A stretch of 64,000 nt of DNA from Amorphochlora amoebiformis (Eukaryota > Cercozoa > Chlorarachniophyceae): contig BAAHQB010000295.1 in assembly GCA_054601695.1 (NCBI GenBank), positions 153,860-217,859 of the forward strand, written 5' to 3'. Position 1 is the stretch's first letter, and each line of letters begins with the position of its first letter. Below, piece after piece: positions 1 to 25,048 of the stretch. A model generated the notes under the pieces. The model searched no databases, was not told where the DNA came from, and saw nothing but the letters and a program-made list of their open reading frames with translations. The position numbers and the translations under genes are program-made.

Positions 1-52
1 GTAGTAAACTTATATAAATATGTATATATATATATGTAGATTTATACATATG

Positions 53-108
<56 letters not shown>

Positions 109-181
109 GTCAGAGGTATACTTTACGTATATATATGTATTATATCGTATGTACCTAAATAAACATATATATTTATATATA

Positions 182-218
<37 letters not shown>

Positions 219-490
219 GTATGTGTATTAAGAACATAGCAGTTACAACAAGCGCATACGTACACATCAGGATATACAAATTCAGACATACATATCGTAC
301 ACATCAGGATATACAAATTCAGACATACATATCAGGGTATACAAAATCAGACAAACGCATACATTCATATGGCATATGGCATACATACGAATGTACAAAA
401 TCACACAAGCGCACACATACATACGAGGATACACAAAATCAGACAAATGCATTCACACGTGTGAGGATATAGAAATTAAGACAAACTCGA
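1..490. repeat. (TA)n microsatellite and ATACA-rich low-complexity DNA
   Basis: The first 240 bases are mostly (TA)n runs. They are followed to about 480 by degenerate repeats built on ATACA, CACACA and CAGACAA. Open frames here encode only Ile-Tyr or Thr-His strings and are not genes. Confidence 0.9.
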
Positions 491-493
491 GTG

Positions 494-971
494 TCAAAAA
501 CAAACAAATACACAAACGTACCCCCTACAGGTTACACGTTGCGTAGGTGTATGATAAACCACCTTGGGTTGAGTTAAACCTCCACCTCCCGTTGAGTTGA
601 CCTCAAGGCTTGAACTCAGGCCTCCCTTTCCACCACTTGCTTTGGAGTCGTTCGGGATTTGAGCGAGGTTTCGGGGTTGGATTTGGGACGCGAGGGGTGT
701 TTTCAGAGTGTTGTTGGTTTCGGTTGTTTTAGGATACAGGAAAACAGGAGGCATTGGCATTTGCATTGGCACTGGCACTTGCACTTGCATTGGCATTTGT
801 ACGTGCATTGGCATTTGCACTAGTGGTGTAGCTATGCCTGCGGCGGGCTTGGACGGCAGCGAGAGATTGGCTGTGTATGTGTCATGCGATCAATCTATGT
901 ACACACATGCTTTTATGTGCAAAGGTGTATGTATTATTTTCATGTGTATTGATATTTACATACACACATCC

Positions 972-1002
<31 letters not shown>

Positions 1003-1499
1003 CTATATATACATATATAAATATGTATGTATGTGTATACATGAAGAAAACGTACCGGAGCGCTTAGAAGGGGTGTTCGATTTTTGAGTGGTGTTAAGCC
1101 GCATTGGGTTTAGGCTTAGGGTTGTCCTCGGGATTGGCCTTGTGGTTGCGGTGGTGATGAGAATGGGTTGGGGATCTGGGGCGTGGTGAGGAAGTGATGG
1201 TTGCGGAACTCGAGCTTGGGAGGTCAAGAGCTTAGCCTCGGCACCGGAACTCTTGGCGGTATTTGTGTCATTAGTAATTCTCGCAAGATTGGGCTTGGAG
1301 TGGGTTTGGTTTTCATGGCTTTGGACTTTTGGTTGGGATTGGGGTTTGGTTTCGTCGGGTTTGTGGGTCTTGTTGGGGTTGTTGATGGAAAGTGGGGATG
1401 CGGTTGTTGGGGGGCTAAGGCCGAGTGTGCGACTGTCTCCTTTTTTAGATTATGTGCTTGCGTCATCGAATATGTAAATGTGTGTAATATATGTGTACA

Positions 1500-1533
<34 letters not shown>

Positions 1534-2032
1534 CGCCCATATATATGTGTGTATATATATATGATATTTATATGAAAACATTGATTAAAACATGTTATAT
1601 CTATATCTAATGTACGTGCATATATCCACATACATATATGTATATATATAAAAAAATATATATATATATATATACATATATACATATACATATTATATAT
1701 ATACATATATAGTACATATATATTTATATAAAAGCACATGACATAAATATACATGTGAGAAAAAGATAGTCTAGTACAAATGAATTATGTTGACGTAGAA
1801 ACGTACAAATATAGCCTTTTCTTACCCGATGGTACTGAGTGTGACCCTCCTGTGGGTGCATGGGGTTTAAATATGGTCCCAAGAGGTTGTTTAAGGTTGT
1901 AACGGACGAGAGGCTGCTGCTTAGAAGGTCCGGGCGTGATATGCGGGGTCTATAAGTGACAAGTGTTTGTATTTAGATATTCACGTGCGGGGTACTTATA
2001 TGCGAGGTTTCGGGGTGAGACTTATATATATA

Positions 2033-2105
<73 letters not shown>

Positions 2106-2211
2106 AAATATATGTATGAATATATTATAAAATATTGTTTGTTGGTAGAGTGTTACAACATGTATTGCCATTTTTCACTATTCACGATTACTTTTCAACA
2201 CATGTGTGTAT

Positions 2212-2270
<59 letters not shown>

Positions 2271-2474
2271 ATATGTATATATATGTATGTATGTGTGTAT
2301 ATAATATATATATATGTGTTTGTAGAGTGATTTGCCAATATTGTGTGGTGTAAATATCGTTTTGAGTTTAATGGGAGCAAGTTACAACCAAACACACAAT
2401 GAGAATATGACACTAAGGTAATGTATTATTTAGTATATGTGTACATGTATACATGTATATATGTATGTAATAGA

Positions 2475-2519
<45 letters not shown>

Positions 2520-2523
2520 CATA

Positions 2524-2561
<38 letters not shown>

Positions 2562-2566
2562 CATAC

Positions 2567-2598
<32 letters not shown>

Positions 2599-3283
2599 TT
2601 ACATGCGTATTACATATGTTATGATACTACACATTATGCAAAGATATTCCGAAACAAATGAACACCGCTGGCGTAGAATGCACGGTCGCTGACATCGCCG
2701 TGGACGCAGTCGAGTTTGCATGCGGGCGCAGGCAGGGAAGAGTCGATGGGATGATAATGTTAGCATTCGGGTTATGCGACATCGCCATCCTGGACGACCC
2801 GCCGGGACTGAAAGGCATACTCGATCCCGAAAACGACACCAATTTGGAACCCGATACCGAAACCGACTTAGAACCCGATGCCGAGCCTGATGGCAAGACC
2901 GACCCTAAAGCAGCACCGTGACCAGGACGAGCAGCAAGTGAACCAGGAGAAGAAGCCGAAGCTGACCCAGCGAGCACCGACGGAGCCAAACGCGAGCCCG
3001 AAAGCGAGCCGGAAAGCGAGCCCGAAAGCGAATTCGGAACGGAAGCCGAGATGGTGGCCAACACGGAAGCCCTTAAGATTTTTGGGTTGGTTGAAGGCCT
3101 GGACGGCTTGTTTATGAGGGGTAGCGCTGGGAGCGGCTGCGATACCGGCACGGTGAGCGGCAGTGGGAGATGGGGGTTTGGAGGCAGAACAGGGTTGTGA
3201 AGTGAAATGGCGAGGCCCTCTGGGGTTCGTAGGTGGGGGTTGGATTGCGCGTGGGGGTTTTGTGGGTGAAGGGGAGTTACGAA
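494..3283 (-). CDS. Pro/Ser/Gln-rich low-complexity protein, 4 exons, 5' end missing
   Basis: Function is not recognised. Exons in order of translation: about 3283-2666, 1919-1826, 1439-1056 and 870-494, with a TGA stop at 494-496. The phases agree: 0 from exon 1 into exon 2, then phase 1 at both later junctions, with donors GTAAGA (after 1826) and GTACGT (after 1056). Exon 1 reads 206 codons with LSGS and SGSKS repeats. Exon 3 is rich in Pro, Thr and Asn. Exon 4 has an [12 protein letters not shown] repeat followed by a Gly/Ser stretch. No initiator Met lies in exon 1, so at least one upstream exon is missing. The exon 1 donor could be after 2666 or after 2684. The introns hold (TA)n. Exon 1 overlaps an acidic open frame on the other strand, so its strand is the weakest part of the model. 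Confidence 0.45.
2658..3200 (+). other. Acidic open frame opposite exon 1 of the minus-strand gene, interrupted by one TGA
   Basis: An ATG at 2658 with A at -3 opens a frame with [20 protein letters not shown] acidic repeats to a TGA at 2919-2921. The same frame then continues with [13 protein letters not shown] and ends near 3200. It may be the antisense shadow of a Ser/Gly-coding exon, because reversing GAG-CCC-GAA-AGC repeats gives Ser/Gly codons. It may instead be a broken gene. I prefer the minus strand because that frame is uninterrupted and splices in phase to further exons. Confidence 0.25.
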
Positions 3284-3374
3284 CTGCAACGCTTGCTGTT
3301 ACGTATATAACGCATATATGAATAATTATATATATATATATATATACATATATATATTGAATATATATAATATA

Positions 3375-3406
<32 letters not shown>

Positions 3407-3589
3407 GTGTGTGTGTGTGTATATACATACATATGCAATAGACATGTGTGTGCAACTTATGTGTGTTCATACATGAATTATAGGTATTGTGAAGGGTACT
3501 CATCAATAAGAATTTATATAAATATATCTAAATTTATCCATATTTATATGAACATATATATATATATATATATATATCATATATACATA

Positions 3590-3592
3590 TTG

Positions 3593-3666
<74 letters not shown>

Positions 3667-3671
3667 ATATG

Positions 3672-3719
<48 letters not shown>

Positions 3720-3762
3720 ATGTGTGTGTCTGCGTGTGTCTGCGTGTGTGTGTGTGTGTACA

Positions 3763-3815
<53 letters not shown>

Positions 3816-4030
3816 GTCTCTCTATCCTCCGCTCTACCTCGATCTCTCTCCCTCTTTCTTCCCCTCAGTCTATCTCTCTCGAATCTCTCCCTCTCGAATC
3901 TCTTTCTCTCGAATCTCTTTCTCTCGAATCTCTTTCTCTCGAATCTCTCTCGAATCTCTCTCGAATCTCTATCTCTCGAATCTCTCTCGAATCTCTCTCT
4001 CTCGAATCTCTCTCGAATCTCTCCCTTGTC
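3590..4030. repeat. (TA)n, (TG)n and a TCTCTCTCGAATC minisatellite
   Basis: Positions 3590-3810 carry (TA)n with an embedded TGTGTC run. Positions 3835-4030 carry about a dozen imperfect copies of a 9-14 base unit containing CTCTCGAATCT. The block lies just downstream of the zinc-finger gene. Confidence 0.85.
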
Positions 4031-4056
4031 TCTCCTCTGTGCAAATTTGATGCATA

Positions 4057-11008
<6,952 letters not shown>

Positions 11009-11512
11009 GGCCAGGAAGCGGACGGAACAGAGGTGGTCGGGGTCGCGGCTTTTGTGCTTGGGGTGATCGGGGGTCGAGTTGTTAAATTTTGGGAGCCGCG
11101 GAATTCTTGAAAAGTTTTGAGAGGTGGGGATTCGAATATTTCGCCTAGATTCGGACAACTTTTCGACAAGAAAAAGTCGGGTCGAGGAAAATTCAAATTT
11201 CGGGATGTGAAACGGGAGTGAAACGGTTTCCTAACTGTTCTGCTAATTCTCCGGGCCAGATTGACAGCTTCTTGAATCGATGATGTGTCGAGTTGATGTG
11301 CGTTGAGAGAACGGCGTGAAACGCTGTCTTTCCGTTTTCCGAGAGACCAAGAAGAAAACCGGCGAAGGATCAAATTTATTTTTCGGCTTTGAAGCTAAAG
11401 GCTAGCAGACGGTGAGATACAACTGGGAACAGTGACAGAAGGGGGTTGTTTTATCTGAGGTCCTTTTTGGTCTTCTCTTGGCTTCACGGCTAGCCCCAAA
11501 AGTAGGCATTGC
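11009..11512. promoter_or_regulatory. Probable bidirectional promoter, 504 bp
   Basis: This TA-repeat-free, moderately GC-rich gap separates the start codons of the minus-strand zinc-finger gene (11008) and the plus-strand gene (11513). Such a head-to-head layout commonly shares regulatory DNA. I see no clear TATA box and cannot place the start sites, so the call rests on geometry and composition. Confidence 0.5.
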
Positions 11513-14469
<2,957 letters not shown>

Positions 14470-14586
14470 TCCGAGTAGTATGGGAGTGCGATCGCCCTTA
14501 TAACCCGAGTAATGTTGGATATACATATTTCTGTCTCATAAGCTTTGTTTCTTTAGTCTGACATCATATGTGTTATTTCATATGTA

Positions 14587-14619
<33 letters not shown>

Positions 14620-14646
14620 TACAGTATTACGTGTCACATATATATG

Positions 14647-14689
<43 letters not shown>

Positions 14690-14859
14690 ATATATAAAAT
14701 TATATTACATGTATACATCAAAATATACTTTGGTATATGTATAATATATACTATATATGTATATGTATATATATATATATAATATATATATATATATAAT
14801 ATATATTAGTACCATTTTATAAGTAAATGCAAACACAACACACACACACATATATACAC

Positions 14860-14903
<44 letters not shown>

Positions 14904-14958
14904 GGATATATATATATATGTCTAAGATATAACATTCATATATACATACATATCATAC

Positions 14959-15017
<59 letters not shown>

Positions 15018-15097
15018 ATATATATATATATACATACATACACAGACAGCCACGAACCTAAATATAATAAAGTTGATGTATGTACATTAAATATCAG

Positions 15098-15374
15098 TAA
15101 TAAAGCGTCGGTGGAGTCTATGGGGATCCCTATCACCTCCCGAATCTCCCCGCTTGGCCAACCGTAAAAGTGTCACTAAGAGCCAGCCCAGCAGTCCCAA
15201 ACGGGCGGAGTTGGGTAACAGGTTTGGGCGTAATAGCCAAGCTTCGGCCTCCAAACCTCTATCCTTATTTAGACGTTTCAGCCTCATGGTACTACTATCC
15301 ATACGTCAACTATTTCTATTTGGAGATAAATATATATATATATATATATATATATTTGTATATGTATGTATATA

Positions 15375-15441
<67 letters not shown>

Positions 15442-15625
15442 GCAACTATCGGGCATTCGTTAAACCCCCAGAGGCGTCTAGTGGATCTCCAGTGATCTCG
15501 GAGTAGTTGTGTGGCTATAAGCCCTTCTGTACTATACGAAGTAGTTCTGTGCCTAACCCCCAATTATGTACTATACGACAATGCTATTTAAACTCGCCTA
15601 CATCATCTTGCATTTACATTATAAA

Positions 15626-15700
<75 letters not shown>

Positions 15701-15742
15701 CTATATATATGTGTGTGTGTATATGTATACATATATATAAGC

Positions 15743-15793
<51 letters not shown>

Positions 15794-15802
15794 AATATTT
15801 AC

Positions 15803-15834
<32 letters not shown>

Positions 15835-15852
15835 GTGTACAACGAACATATG

Positions 15853-15895
<43 letters not shown>

Positions 15896-16209
15896 TTATA
15901 TATATACTTATATCGACACAATATACAGACAATTCGAAGCGCCTCAAAGTCCGAGGGAAACGGTGGTTGCACCCTGCAAGGCACGCTTACGGAATCCGAA
16001 CTCAAACCGCAAGCCAAAGTCCAAGGCAAGTTTCCAGTGAAAGAGGTAGGCAAAGAGCTACGGTGGGGAGCAGGTGGGTCGAAGGGTTACGACAACAGCC
16101 TCAGCGAAATGTCTGCGTCTCTCTCAATCGCTTCGCGTAAGTGTCTATATAACATATATCATTTACAAGCATATATATATATATATACAATTTACGTAAT
16201 ATAAATACA

Positions 16210-16242
<33 letters not shown>

Positions 16243-16259
16243 TTGAATATGTTGTAGCA

Positions 16260-16306
<47 letters not shown>

Positions 16307-16307
16307 C

Positions 16308-16344
<37 letters not shown>

Positions 16345-16359
16345 GTATGTACATATATA

Positions 16360-16394
<35 letters not shown>

Positions 16395-17343
16395 TTATAT
16401 ATGTATAAATATACATACATATATAAATAATATATGTATATACATATATAAATATATATATATATATACTGATAATATTCCATTTAAAGTACATTGAATA
16501 ATGTTATAATAGAAACATATCTAACTTGCACAGGCCCGTCCCGACTCTCCATTATCTCACGCTTGTCCGTAAATAAACCCCATTCTGCACTCCCACAACA
16601 TACTACAACGCATTCAACGCCAACACCGTCAAAGCCAACAACACCGTCACCAACACACTGTCCAAAACAAAGCAATACGCCATCCCATGAATCAACCCAC
16701 ACTGGAACCTCCACCCCACGCAATCGACGGAGCTCTATCGCGTCCTCCATCCATGCCGCCCTGTTTCCCGCGCCTGGGTCGTCTGAGAGCAAAGAACACC
16801 CGACCCACAACACATCCACGTCCTCTCCCTCCGGCGTCAATAACTCAAACATAGGCCATATCAAGCACGTGACTCATAACCAGATGTCTGGATATTATGA
16901 TCGCCAGCCTGGACCACATGACTTCCAATCGAGCGAGGAGGGAGGCGCAGGTGGGGTAGATGGGAGGCCAAATGAGAGAGGGAATACGCCCAGGCGTAGG
17001 ATAAGCAGTCTCTCGTATCAGGGTAAGAAATGTTTCCGTATGTGTGTCTGTGAGCGTGTGTGTGTGTGTGCGTATGTTAAAGCATGTTTGCCAGCGCACA
17101 CCAGAGTAAGTAAATGGCTGAGGGTTATTGCCCTCAGGGTCTGCATAGTTGAGCAGGCATACACGTATATTTCAGGCATTATTATGAGGTTTTAGGGGCA
17201 TGGAATAGCCATGCAAAAGCGTAGAGCAGCCTGTGAGATTCGTGTTTACTGGCACTGAAAACATGTGTATTAGATATGCGGCGTGAAGGCATACTTATTC
17301 ACCTTGTAATATGTTGATGCTCGTACAGTTGTATATGTAATAT

Positions 17344-17384
<41 letters not shown>

Positions 17385-17387
17385 TGG

Positions 17388-17424
<37 letters not shown>

Positions 17425-17465
17425 ACATACATATATGTGTGTGTGTGTGTGAATTTGTTTGCATG

Positions 17466-17504
<39 letters not shown>

Positions 17505-17556
17505 CATATAAACATGTGTATTATTTATGTGGTTTATGTATACATGTATACATATT

Positions 17557-17610
<54 letters not shown>

Positions 17611-17884
17611 ATATATATATATATATTCATAAATACATACTATATATTTATATATTATATATAGAGTATATATGTGTTTATATTTAACATGACATTTGTA
17701 CATATTACACATGTATGTATGGTTAGGACATCGTCGCAGCCTCTCACGGGACAGGGCCTCCCTGAACGTCCATGCCCACTACTTCGGAAAGATTCGAATG
17801 GACTCTGACTCAACTCGCCGGCTCGATATTGTCTCACTGCGTCCAACACCTCATCCAGCTCAACACAACAAAACCGACCCTTGA
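15098..17884 (+). CDS. Ser/Pro/Arg-rich protein with RRxS-type sites, 4 exons, 5' exon missing
   Basis: Function unknown. Exons: 15098-15288, 15929-16136, 16534-17022 and 17727-17884, with junction phases 0, 1 and 1 and a TGA stop at 17884. Donors are GTACTA, GTAAGT and GTAAGA, and acceptors end ATACAG, TGCACAG and GGTTAG. The protein is mostly disordered in appearance. It is rich in Ser, Thr and Pro and has repeated basophilic kinase-like motifs: [27 protein letters not shown]. The first exon listed enters in phase 1 and lacks an ATG, so a start exon lies upstream, probably in 14.5-15.0 kb. The introns carry (TA)n. A phosphorylated regulatory or scaffold protein is possible, but nothing here proves it. 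Confidence 0.65.
15460..15600 (+). repeat. Dispersed repeat copy (GGATCTCCAGTGATCTC)
   Basis: Within intron 1 of the preceding gene, this block shares the GATCTCCAG/GATCTC core with those at 13.0-13.2, 48.7 and 50.5 kb. It also contains two copies of a TGTACTATACGA motif (about 15530 and 15573). Confidence 0.35.
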
Positions 17885-18840
17885 GCTCCGAAAGTGTAAC
17901 TGAATCAACTGGGATCCGAAATAGTTTGATACGAAGAAAAGAAACTTAGGAATCCAGTCCGAGTCTCACTTTCTCCTCCTTCATGGAATTTCGGTATTTT
18001 ACCTTTTTTTGTAAAAGTGTAGTTTTAATACTGATCCTGATTTTCATCAAACAATTTTTCATCGTTGCTCTAGTTACTGATTCGTTAGACAAGTTAAGAA
18101 ACTCTAGAAACTAGAGGAAACTCTTTAGATTCAAGCTTAGACAATTCTAGAATTGCCTAAATTTAACTATCTAGTCTCTAGACAGGTAGTAGAGGTAGTA
18201 CGATCAGCTGAGTAGACGCACTAGACACAGGAACAAACCGTTGAAGAACGAGCTCGACAAATATAATATTAGGGCTGCCAAAGTCTCTACAGTCTCTGAT
18301 AGTTCTAGATTTCCTGTACTACATGTACATATACATCACGTATCTGGTGAAATATTAAGCACGGTATGCAAATGGTTCAATGATACATGCGTGACATGTA
18401 CCGTTGAACAGCCTGTGACATGTATTTGCAAATATACTTTAGATCATGTCTCGGAGTCAGCGGTTAGCATTGTCTAGAATCTAGACGTATACATCTGGTG
18501 CCAGTATGATATAGTACGCGCATGCAGTATACCGTACTGGTACGTCGCCGCAGTATCACGACACATGCTACGGTACTAGTATACTAGTGTACAACTAGGG
18601 TATACATGTACTTGAAACATTTCTTTGGTGACGTACGATGAAAGGATCGATATGTATATCCATATTGGATCCAGTTGGACACAAGGTGTGAGGTATGCCG
18701 TACGTACATCTAGACGTACATGTCACACGATTCGAGGCACAACAAAGCGTAAGTTTAAGCTAAAAACTACCGAAATATCGTTGAACGTGAACACTTTTGT
18801 TGGGTCTACATGTACTAGGGTCAAAATATATCTACACGAA
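17885..18840. other. Gene-poor CTAG-rich island 1
   Basis: No convincing gene. This stretch lacks (TA)n and is rich in CTAG/CTAGA and in other palindromic tetramers (GTAC, ACGT, CATG), for example 'tagtctctagacaggtag'. A 78-codon open frame at 18241-18477 has no splice or domain support. Composition matches the blocks at 22.3-23.1 and 51.2-51.9 kb. Confidence 0.55.
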
Positions 18841-18863
18841 CCTGTTATATATATATATATATA

Positions 18864-18934
<71 letters not shown>

Positions 18935-19535
18935 TAAATATATATATATATATATTATATATATATATATAAATTTTAATAAATATATATATATATATAT
19001 ATACACATACATATATATATATATATATATCACTGAGTATATGTATGAATATACGTTCATTAATATGCTGGTGTGAATGCGTGCATGATGTATGAAGTGT
19101 AGATGTAGATATAACAATATGCCAAAAAACAACATCGCACCTAGGGCCGAAAGACAAGGTTTCGTTGTGCAACTAGCACATTATTTCACATTGCCATACA
19201 TTCAGACAGCCATGCTGTAAACCAGGCATTCACCACCCATACGTGCAATGAGGAACCACTCGGCCACGAATCGTATCGATTGATTTCGCAGGTATATATC
19301 TTGGCGAAATCGCCTTATTTAAATAGGATTGTTGTGTTGAACTTTGACCTTAAAGGCGAAATGTCCATCCCTAGCTGGATTATGGTGGTTTCGCCCAAAC
19401 TGGACCTTGTAATAGTAATCTATTAATAATGCGCTTAGGAGCATTCTATTCTTTCATTAACTTTTCGCGTCTGTGGGAACCCGGTGCTTTGACTTGGGCC
19501 AGACCGCCCCCCCCTTCCGGCCATCCCTGCAGGGC
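18841..19535. other. (TA)n followed by putative upstream region of the ankyrin gene
   Basis: Positions 18845-19030 are (TA)n. From 19030 to 19535 the DNA is non-repetitive with no supported exon. It holds an ATTTAAAT palindrome near 19320 and two GGCGAAA motifs. It is a reasonable place for the promoter of the next gene. Confidence 0.4.
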
Positions 19536-22066
<2,531 letters not shown>

Positions 22067-22199
22067 TAACAACAAGCCGTGCATCACTTGCAAACCCAAT
22101 ACCACCTCTAAGATAAAGCAGCTAAGGCGCGACCGAATCGTCTCAATCAAGTCGCGCGTGTACTAACGGTACGTACGGCAGTAGCGCAGGTCGACATCA

Positions 22200-23160
22200 A
22201 GAGACGAGAGAGAGAGCCATGGAGTTGGATTGCGATCTCTGCGCAGAGTTTTATATCTTGTAGGTAGATAAATACCAGTACGTGTTGTACAACTTAGCGG
22301 CTGTTAAGTAGGTTAAGTTGGCCCCGTCGATGTCTAGGATCCATTACTACATAGCTAGATAGCTAGACATAGCTAGATAGCTAGACATAGCTAGACATAG
22401 CTAGATCTAGTAGATATGCGGCCAGTCGCCTAGGCATTAATTAGGCATGCATATGTCTAGTATGTCTAGTATGTCACACTTATCATTGTGTCTAGTGTGT
22501 CGTCAGCTGATGTGGTCTACAGGTCTAGGCCGGTACTAGTGTCCACTTCAAGATCGAATTACTTCTTGTGCTAGACCTACTAGATCTAATAAAAATCTAG
22601 AAAATCATGTTCTAGATGTTATCTAGATTAGGTGATAATATATATATATATATATATATCTATATACTAGCTAGACTAGTACTAGATAGATCTAGACTGC
22701 TGAGATCTATGGATAATTCAATGCCGCCATAAATAATTAATCATTCTGCAAGATTAGTAGTCACAATCTAGACAATTGCAAAGAACTTCTTTTGATTTTT
22801 CGTCTCTAGCTAGTCTAGATCGGACCATTGTTCCGCGGAGACTTTGGATATATCGATACGATATCTAGAATCTAATATCTAGAATATGTGTAGCCGGAGA
22901 CAAAGAATAATTAGTTACAATACTTCCTAGATTTCATGCGAAGCAGTTACTCTCTAGACTCTAGCATACCTAGCATACAACAACTACTACAACTAGTATA
23001 ATATACAATCTAGACACTCGGAATTTTTCTAGGTGGTAGATAGTAGAGACAATAGGTAGTGTATAGCTAACCTAGGTTACCTAGCTCTATTAGCTAACCA
23101 CGATCACGGCGTTACTTCTCAATGGTCCTACTGTTACCTGATTACAAATCACCCTTCATG
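22200..23160. other. CTAG-rich island 2, no gene
   Basis: The strongest of three such blocks. CTAG occurs every few tens of bases, often within CTAGA, TCTAG or ACTAG, with short tandem units such as 'ctagatagctagacatag' near 22360-22400. No coding exon was found. Its edges are abrupt: the ankyrin gene end on the left and (TA)n from 23165 on the right. Confidence 0.6.
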
Positions 23161-23162
23161 GC

Positions 23163-23164
<2 letters not shown>

Positions 23165-23234
<70 letters not shown>

Positions 23235-23235
23235 A

Positions 23236-23289
<54 letters not shown>

Positions 23290-23307
23290 GTACATGTATA
23301 TATTTTT

Positions 23308-23347
<40 letters not shown>

Positions 23348-23482
23348 ATTTACACATATATGTATATATATATTGGTTTGTATATGTATATATATAGATA
23401 TATATGTATGTGTGTTTGTATATTATACAGATATTATATTTGGTATATATCCATTAAGGTAGATATTCTGATGTTGATTTCC

Positions 23483-23526
<44 letters not shown>

Positions 23527-23592
23527 CGATCATTAACCCTGGATCTACATATCAAATATGTACGAAATGCCTACTCAATTAAATGGATTATA

Positions 23593-23679
<87 letters not shown>

Positions 23680-24008
23680 TCAATTTCGTATATCAAGTGC
23701 ATACGTGTATGCATAAATATGTATATGTGTATGTGTGTGTATGCTTGGTGTCTAATACAGTGTCCATTTACACACATATACACATATACATATATACATA
23801 TATACATTCATATATTATACATACGCATATGTATATTGTATATATATATATATATACATATGTTTATGAGTGTTCATAGATGCGTATAATATATATATAT
23901 ATATAATATATATATATATATTGAACAATATATATACATATATATATATATATATAAATATATGTACATTTCAATATATACATATATATATATATATATA
24001 TATGTACA

Positions 24009-24048
<40 letters not shown>

Positions 24049-24078
24049 AATATATGAGCATATTGTATACATATATAT

Positions 24079-24161
<83 letters not shown>

Positions 24162-24357
24162 TTGAATACATATACTAACACGTCTTATACGTAAATAATA
24201 ACGTTCACGCATGTAAATATATATATATATATATATATATATCGATTTGAAGATGTAGTTCATATGAATATTTGTGTATGCATACTAGCATATAATAAAT
24301 ATACATACACATATATGTAAGTAAATATACATATGTTATATATATATATATATTATA

Positions 24358-24404
<47 letters not shown>

Positions 24405-24440
24405 TGGGACATGAGTGTATACATATGTGTATATCTGTAT
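23165..24440. repeat. Long (TA)n-rich intergenic block
   Basis: Nearly continuous (TA)n with short interruptions at about 23460-23600, 23690-23820 and 24170-24300. No supported gene. Confidence 0.85.
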
Positions 24441-24503
24441 ATATTAGTTCGTGAATTTGACAGTGTGAGTTTGTGTTCAGGTAGTGACGTTGGTCGTGTT
24501 GTC

Positions 24504-24959
24504 CTAGGTGTTGGTCGTGGTTGTTGTCCTAGCTGCACATGTGGCACGTGCAATTGCAGGCCTACCACCAGCCGCAGCTGCAGCCGCAGCTACTCGAGAT
24601 CGCGACTCCGCCAAAGCCACCTTGTTGTGGGCTGTTTAACACACAAGTGAACATGACAACTCAATGATGACAAACACAATCCGCCACACAAGTCACAACA
24701 CAAGTCAAACACACAAGTCACAACGCAAGTCACAACACAAGTCACAACACAAGCTCACAACTCAAGTCACAAGTCACAAGTCAGAACATACTGTCCTCAC
24801 AAACCAACCTACGCACACGCATACGCACACGAATAAATTAGACCATGCACACAAACCAACCTACGCATACGAACGCACCTTCTCCATTCACAATTCTCAC
24901 AACCCAAACCATTCACAACCACCAACCCAAGCACATCATATTATATATACATATATATC

Positions 24960-25048
<89 letters not shown>

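Noticed and set aside
10-279. Ile-Tyr-rich open frames throughout the window
   Set aside because: They are translations of (TA)n, which is open in all frames on both strands. None has a domain or splice support.
15087-15302. 71-codon minus-strand frame
   Set aside because: Opposite a plus-strand exon that splices in phase to three more exons.
18241-18477. 78-codon open frame in CTAG island 1
   Set aside because: No domain, no splice signals, and composition follows the island's palindrome-rich DNA.
24333-24650. Plus-strand Cys-rich frame ([14 protein letters not shown]) resembling a metallothionein
   Set aside because: It overlaps the last exon of the minus-strand 4-exon gene, which has phase-consistent splicing, and the frame starts inside (TA)n. 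Not excluded but less supported.
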